Source: Eublepharis macularius
Taxonomy: Eukaryota; Chordata; Lepidosauria; Squamata; Eublepharidae
Reading direction: 5' to 3'
Length of the DNA: 64,000 nucleotides
Assembly: GCF_028583425.1 (NCBI RefSeq)
Contig: NC_072790.1
Coordinates: 211,956,897-212,020,896, forward strand
Shown here: positions 58,741 through 64,000 of the stretch, in pieces
Layout of the letters: each line of letters begins with the position of its first letter
Position numbering within the stretch: position 1 is the stretch's first letter
Made by a program: the position numbers and the translations under genes
Notes under the pieces: model-generated
Databases searched by the model: none
What the model was told of the DNA's origin: nothing
What the model saw: only the letters and a program-made list of their open reading frames with translations

Positions 58741-60300
58741 CAAGTCACCTTTTTATACAGAAATGAAGGGAGCTGGGATGTAACATACGGTTCCTATTTT
58801 GATTGAAATAGTATTACATGCCGCAACTCAATTCTGACTCCATTTTAGACATCTTCCTACTGTGCGGAAGCCATTCAATGCAGATGGCTACAGGAGACAG
58901 TGTAGACGTGCACGTGCGCACGCACACACACACATGTGCAGGGGATTTGTTGACATCTACATGTTCAGACCTAGCCTAACAAAAGCAATTCTGAATGGGT
59001 TCTTAACGTTATTGCTTTGTTGTGCCACCTCCGTTAAGAACAAGAGAATTGCCTTCCTTGCCTAACCTCTCCACACTCTCAAAGCAATGTTAAGAACACT
59101 TTCCTGGGAGTAAAGTACCTGAAGCTCAGGAGTTCAGTGTGGTAAGTTCTGAGGAGTGAGGGAAAAGGAACTCAAATCCCCTCATTTGTTCTTCCCTTTT
59201 GTTGTAAAAATCAGACCCCCACTACCTGATTATACATGCATTGAGCAGACATGTGATAAAAGAACATAGCTGCCTCCATCCCATAATGGCTGACACCTAT
59301 TCATTTCTATCAGTGTTAATACTTTGGGGTCATCTTTGAATACCTGGGTTTAACTCTTCAGCTTATCTGATGTTTATTGAGCAAAAGTATATAAACTCTT
59401 CAAAAAGGTCATGAGCTCCTATCACAGCGCCAAAATAAGAGCAAAAGTTTGTTTTGAGGCCTGTTCAAATCGTTCCATGACTAGAAATGCAAGTTCAGTC
59501 CTTCCAGCAAACCAGTTCCTCATGGAACTTATTACAGGGTGCCCAAAAAAAGAAATCACTGTGTGGTATGAATAGAATGGGCAGTGGAATCCACTCAGAC
59601 TAATGGGACCTGTGAGGTGAGAAATGGTATTTCCATTCCTGGCAAAGGCGTCATGCTGGCTTTTTAAAAAAAACTTTGCTTTGAGTAACTTGACCTTGAT
59701 GTCACTTAAATGTCAGTCAGGACTTTCTCAGAGATGAAGGTCTGTTTTGGAACAAAAGGGAAAGTCAATTAAAGGAGATTATTTTTTGTTACCCCCCCCC
59801 CCCCAAAAACCTCAGTTCCCGTTATCGGGCTTATTGGACTTGATAGAGAGTTATGGCTTTGTTTGGCAGCTTTCCTTGGAGAAGAAATTCTTGTGAATAT
59901 TTGAGCTGTTTTGTAATTTCCTCCAGCTCCTGGATCTCTTTGACTTTCCGTAACCCACACCCTAATCCACTTGTCTGCCCTGCCTTAAGTCAGCCAGGGG
60001 TAAAAGCACTTGCCTTGTCTGCACTGTTATGTGAGAAGGCATCCGCTCATCTGAGCAGCTCAGATTCTTTTCAGGTGAAAAGGGCAAACTGCTTGTTACA
60101 TGGCAGCCTTGACTCAGGAAGCCCCTCTGTAAGCCCTTTCCCCTAAGCAGTATGCCCTCCTGAGTTGCTTGGGTAAATGGATGGGATCTACAGGAGTTCT
60201 TAATCTTTCCCCTAACCATTGCTTCATGCACACGAAGCTGCTTCTGTCCCTATCAGTGTTCTAGGCTTGGAAACATGGATCTGGGTCACAGAGGGGTAAA
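58741..60300. other. No recognisable gene; small CA repeat
   Basis: (CA)n-like patch at 58919-58933. A poly(C) run lies near 59790. The ORFs at 59853-60146 and its antisense show no domain. Confidence 0.4.
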
Positions 60301-60306
60301 AGCAGT

Positions 60307-60440
60307 TTCATAGAATGATAGAATCATAGGGTTGAAAGGTACCTCTAGGGTCATCTAGTCCAACCCCCTGCACAATGCAGGAAATTCACAAATACCTCTG
60401 CTCCCCACCATACGCACACACCCAGTGACTCTTACTAAAT
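60307..60440 (+). repeat. Amniote interspersed repeat, partial
   Basis: tagaatcatagggttgaaag, then ggtcatctagtccaaccccc and tgcacaatgcaggaaattca. A well-known motif in reptile and bird DNA. Class not assigned. Confidence 0.55.
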
Positions 60441-60552
60441 GGCCAGAAGATGGCAAAACTCCGTCAGCATCCCTAGCCGAAATGGCCTGGGGAAAATTGC
60501 TACTTGATCCTAAGTATGGCTTTCCTTTCAAGGGAAAGCCAAAAAAAATCGG

Positions 60553-60757
60553 TGCCATGGTTCAGTGGTAGAGCATTTCCTTTGTGTTCAGAAGGTCCTA
60601 AATTCAATCCCCGAAATTCCCAACTAAAAAGATCAAGGAGTAGGTACTGTGAAAGGCCTTTCCCTGGAGAGCTGATGCCCATTCATGTAGACAATACTAA
60701 CCTTGATGGAGCAATGTTCTGATTCAGGCTAAGGCAGCTACATGCATTCATGTTTTT
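60553..60757 (+). repeat. tRNA-Ala-derived SINE, first of tandem pair
   Basis: gccatggttcagtggtagag (A box) and ttcaatccccg (B box), then gatcaaggagtaggtactgt, and an end gctacatgcattcatg. Same family and orientation as the next copy. Confidence 0.82.
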
Positions 60758-60762
60758 ACAGG

Positions 60763-60983
60763 CAGGGGTCATGGCTCAGAGGTAGAGCAACTGCTTTGCA
60801 TGCAGGAAGTTCCAGGTTTAATCCAGGTTTTAACATCTTCAGTTAAAAGGATTTAAAAGGATCAGGTAGTAGGTGGTGTGAAAATTTTGACCTGAGACCT
60901 TGGAGAACTGATGCCACTGTTGACCTTGGTAATCCAATGGTCTGACTCAGTGTAAGGTAGCTTCATGCGTTCATGTGTTCTCA
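60763..60983 (+). repeat. tRNA-Ala-derived SINE, second of tandem pair
   Basis: ggggtcatggctcagaggta, then gagcaactgctttgcatgca with a TGC anticodon position, then caggtttaatcc as B box. The body includes gatcaggtagtaggtggtgt and the end is gcttcatgcgttcatg. The head resembles tRNA-Ala, but the tRNA fold is broken after the B box, so this is not a tRNA gene. Confidence 0.85.
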
Positions 60984-60985
60984 TC

Positions 60986-62380
60986 CCTTTTCCACTATAA
61001 ATCATCTCACTTCCCAAAGGAGAAGTGGCCACCTGTAGCTGAGGAGTGATATGTACTCCCCCCACTTCTGTAGAAAGTAGGATTTCTGTAGGAGTGAAAT
61101 TCGTCCCAAGTTACTCCATTGGTTCCTGTCATGTTTACCACAAGGGGTAATAAACATTCTGAGTGGAGGCCTGGTTTAAATTAAAGTTATGTATGGTTTT
61201 AGGAGGAGACACTGCGACTCAAATATGTATTGATTCCCAGAATTATTTCAGAATTGAGTCTGGTTCTGAAATGGCTCCACAAATGCACTTACCAGGCTGA
61301 CAGTGCTCAGCATGTTGTTTTTTCCTTAAGGAAATTTGACTCTAAAACCTGGAAAAGGACAACGGCTTTCTATCAAACTGAGCCTCAGAGAGGCTAGGAA
61401 AGTTGTGAGAAATCTTGCTGCTTTCTGAGGATCACGAAAGATGAGCAAGAAGGGACAAGCCATCCCCACCTGCAGCTTCAAGTGTGGAAGGAGGGCAGGT
61501 TATCTCCCCTCCATCACACTGGCCCTCAGTGGTGCTCAGAACACTCCCAAAGCCCAGTATGACATTACAGATGACATCCTGCCTCCTTTTTTCTTTATGG
61601 AGCAGGAGGGTCAGTGGCAAGCAAAAATTTTGGCTGCCTAGCAAGGTCACTCAGGATTTATGGGTGTGGCAGTGATAGTGATTCTTTGGGGGTTGAACTA
61701 GACTTTGAGTCATCCAGGGGCCCAACCCATAGAAGTTGATGCCATTTTAGAGCTGAATTGAGCCCTTTGGGCCTGTGACACTGCTGGACCAGATGAGCTT
61801 GTCTCCTCTCCTGTGCCTTTTTAAGTGTCAAAACAGCCCCCCTTACATTTTTAAATGGAGAAATTCTGCTCTAAAATGGTATCCATGTCCACAGGTTGGG
61901 CCTGTGGATGCTGTAATGTCTGGTTTGACCCTGGGTTCACTCCTCCTTTCTGGAGTCATTTGTAATACCCTGTTTGGCTTGGTTTGCAGATGCAGTAGAG
62001 AGATTTGGTAGAATCCTGAAGTGATAGTATAGGCTGTCATGCTTCAGTCTACATGTGGGAGATGTCATTCTTGAATATCTGTTTATGGTGGTGGGGGAGG
62101 AACACCTTGTAAGAACTAAGAAAGTTCTAAGTCTGCTTCTGGTTGTTAATAGCGTTCTTACAAATGTTTCTTTTTTTAGAATTCAGGGGAATATTGAAAA
62201 ACGTTTCCTCTCAGCTGTTGCAGTCTGAAGGGGTACAGTCCATTCTGCCACTTCAGAATTTTTCATTCCCACCTCATTTTGCTGGGTGGTTAAACCAAGC
62301 CTTGCTTTTTGAGCCTCTCATAGTTCTCCAGAAATACGATAGCAGCTGGGCAGTAAACAAATATGGAATGAAAGTTATTT
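60986..62380. other. No recognisable gene or repeat
   Basis: Overlapping ORFs on both strands around 61430-62040 carry no recognisable domain. Confidence 0.4.
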
Positions 62381-62391
62381 TGTGCTACATT

Positions 62392-62633
62392 CAGGGCTTT
62401 TTTTCAGGGGGAACGTGGGGAACAGAGTTCCGGAACCTCTTGAAAATAGTCACATGGCTGGTGGCCCTGCCCCCTGATGTCCAGACAGAGGGGAGTTTAG
62501 ATTGACCTCGGGAGGTCAGTCTAAACTCCCCTCTGTCTGGAGAACAGGGGGTGGGGCCACCAGCCATGTGACCATTTTCTCTGAGGGCAGCCCACTGAGT
62601 TCCACCACCTCTTTTCCCAGAAAAAAAACCCTG
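62392..62633 (+). mobile_element. Non-autonomous hAT element, copy D
   Basis: CAGGGCTTTTTTTCAGGGGG at the left and AGAAAAAAAACCCTG at the right, with a perfect 8-bp duplication, gctacatt (62384-62391 and 62634-62641). The centre is a strong palindrome (ccagacagaggggagtttag and its complement around cctcgggagg). It lacks the extra segment present in the copy at 12228. Confidence 0.93.
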
Positions 62634-63162
62634 GCTACATTCCTTTTGTTTGTTTCAGATCTCTCAACAGCATTTACTGTGTAGAGCAATGGCTTGCATG
62701 CTAAACTTTCTCTTGTTAAGTCATGATGCTCAGTAGGACACCATGGACTGGTTGTATCTCTCAGACTCACCTCTCTTTCAGGATTGTTGTGAAGCTGAAA
62801 GGGTAGGAAGGAACCCTGGGTGTACTGCTTTTTGGATCACGCCTTTTCCCCAAAAACTCAGGATTTTTTCTTAAAAGGTGTGATATATTTATCTATTCCT
62901 CCTGCAGAGGAATTTCAAAGGGAGATTGGAAAGAGAGACTGCTGAATTGCAACTGATAATGAAGCTCAAGACTGCATCTACCTGGACTGATTGAGATAAA
63001 GGCTTCCTGTCTCATTACCAGTGCTAATTTCTCCACACCCACCACCTCTATGCATATCCCACCCAATTCAATCACGCCTTTGTCATTCACTGGCTGTTAT
63101 CATTCAGCATCTGTAATCACTCCACTCTCCAAGATATAAGGACAGATGGACTCAAATTCTAG

Positions 63163-63297
63163 CTGTATCTGAAGAAGTGAGTGTAGCTCATGAAAGCTCA
63201 TACCCTACCACTAATTTTGTTAGTCTTATAGGTGCTATTGGACTCTTGCTCTTTTTCACTGCTACAGACAGACTAAGATGGCTACCCATCTTGACCT
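63163..63297 (+). mobile_element. Hammerhead-bearing retroelement (family 2), plus arm with tail
   Basis: Starts at gctgtatctgaagaagtgag, continues through ctaccactaattttgttagt and ggtgctattggactcttgct, and ends in the tail agactaagatggctacccat. The left-hand neighbour ggactcaaattcta could be the stub of a trimmed minus arm. It carries the best-preserved motif of this family. Confidence 0.75.
63165..63203 (+). ncRNA. Hammerhead-like ribozyme motif (family 2), best preserved
   Basis: Stem I GTAT/ATAC (63165-63168 with 63200-63203), 4 bp perfect. CTGAAGA is at 63169-63175 and the extra A at 63176. Stem II is GTGAG/CTCAT (63177-63181 with 63187-63191), 5 bp including one G-U. GAAA is at 63192-63195. 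The self-complementary AGCT (63195-63198) would be stem III between two molecules. The cleavage site follows C at 63199. All invariant core bases are present. The single extra nucleotide between A9 and stem II is shared with the Penelope copies and is known from a natural viroid hammerhead. Confidence 0.6.
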
Positions 63298-63400
63298 ATA
63301 TTTATTTACGTTATTTATAGTCTGCCTTTCTCACTTTGTTTCAAGGTGGATTACACAGAGTAAGTTAATAAATCAACAGGATGGGACATCCAATAAACAA
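63298..63400 (-). repeat. LINE/SINE 3' end
   Basis: tatttatttacgttatttat, then agtctgcctttctcactttg and caaggtggattacacagagt. Same terminus as 24866. Confidence 0.6.
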
Positions 63401-63789
63401 TGTAATAGGATTTGGATTTAAAGCATAATCATCATTTATTCCCACCACAAAAATGATAAGCAATTGGGAGTATAGTCCTCTGTCGGCCTTGAAAATGAAA
63501 CCCTGCCCTCAAGTCATAGTTGACTTTTGCTGGCCCTATATGTAATGTTGGCAGGCTGTATTTAAATACTAGTTAGTTTCAACCAGGATTCCTGCTTGAG
63601 CTGGGATCTACAATTGCAGTTTGAATCTGGATTCGCATCCTGTACAAACTCTAGTTAGCTCTAACTGCATGTATTATTGAACTGGCATAATGGTTAACTG
63701 AGGTACAGCCTGACAAAAGTAATTCACACTCCAGAAGGGGCAGGGGTGTGTGATACTATGTCTCTCACACATTTTCTTAAACGTGATTA

Positions 63790-63900
63790 TTTTTTACCCC
63801 ACGTTTCTCAAACATGCTTACAATATCATTGTTCTATTATTGCAACAATAACTGAGAGGTAGGCTGGAGAGGCCTTGGCCTCTATACCCTGTTTTTCCCA
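63790..63900 (-). repeat. tRNA-derived SINE (family B), eroded
   Basis: ttaccccacgtttctcaaac, then caacaataactgagaggtag, which line up with the reverse of the family at 45432. Confidence 0.45.
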
Positions 63901-63954
63901 AGGTAAGTGGCTGCTGTATGAAACAGTATGAAACTGCTGGTTTAAAGTCCCCCT

Positions 63955-64000
63955 CGGCCCTAGAAGCTCATTGGATGACCTCGGACCAGCCACTCTCTCT
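63955..64000 (+). repeat. SINE fragment running off the window
   Basis: agctcattggatgacctcgg then accagccactctctct matches the AAGCTCACTGGGTGACCTTG segment of the tRNA-derived SINEs. It is cut by the window edge. Confidence 0.5.

Noticed and set aside
60763..60840. tRNA-Ala gene
   Set aside because: The A box, anticodon and B box are visible, but the acceptor stem does not close and a SINE body follows.
1..64000. CRISPR arrays, bacterial operons or phage genes
   Set aside because: All landmarks are vertebrate retroelements and DNA transposons. No regularly spaced direct repeats with unique spacers were seen.

Overview
The window reads as nuclear DNA of a squamate reptile (lizard; a gecko would fit but is not proven). 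The evidence is the repeat content: Sauria-type tRNA SINEs, a 5S rRNA-derived SINE family, a tRNA-Ala-derived SINE, L2/CR1-like, L1 and RTE-like LINE fragments, Penelope-like elements, a Ty3/Gypsy chromovirus remnant and several non-autonomous hAT families. I recognise no host protein-coding exon. Every long ORF that I can name belongs to a transposable element.

Layout. 1-29.2 kb is intergenic or intronic sequence full of nested repeats. It holds three copies of a CAGGG-ended hAT family (859, 2247, 12228), an inverted Penelope pair (4415), an L1 3' end inserted in an older SINE (6074-7363), two GC-rich hAT-like elements (7826, 21253), an L2-like LINE reverse-transcriptase C-terminus (18303-19050), a collapsed Gypsy element (19505-20872) and a hAT transposase remnant (22059-22241). 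29.25-30.86 kb is a strong CpG island with a (CG)n run and C-rich tracts. It is probably the promoter and first, perhaps non-coding, exon of a host gene that I cannot name. 30.9-35 kb is poor in recognisable repeats and looks like the start of an intron, if transcription runs on the + strand. 35-64 kb is again repeat-rich.

The most interesting material is a set of retroelement copies built as head-to-head inverted pairs, flanked by 8-17 bp target-site duplications. They carry a compact motif that fits a minimal hammerhead ribozyme: CTGAAGA, one extra base, stem II, GAAA, a self-complementary 4-mer, then the cleavage site. One family (4415-4556, 55333-56170, and a 37-bp solo piece at 2358-2394) encodes the C-terminal end of a Penelope-like protein. 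A second family (46373, 48310, 52741, 57794, 63163) has the same motif geometry and the same architecture of one trimmed arm and one tailed arm. In the smallest inverted pair the two arms meet within 1-3 nt of the predicted cleavage site. A terminal tail of about 33 nt is present on only one arm of each pair, and also occurs alone as an insertion with its own target-site duplication. Hammerhead motifs and terminal tails are known for Penelope-like elements. The shared geometry in the second family and the solo tail are the parts I would check first.

All coordinates were read by eye. Repeat boundaries without a stated target-site duplication are accurate only to about 10-20 bp.
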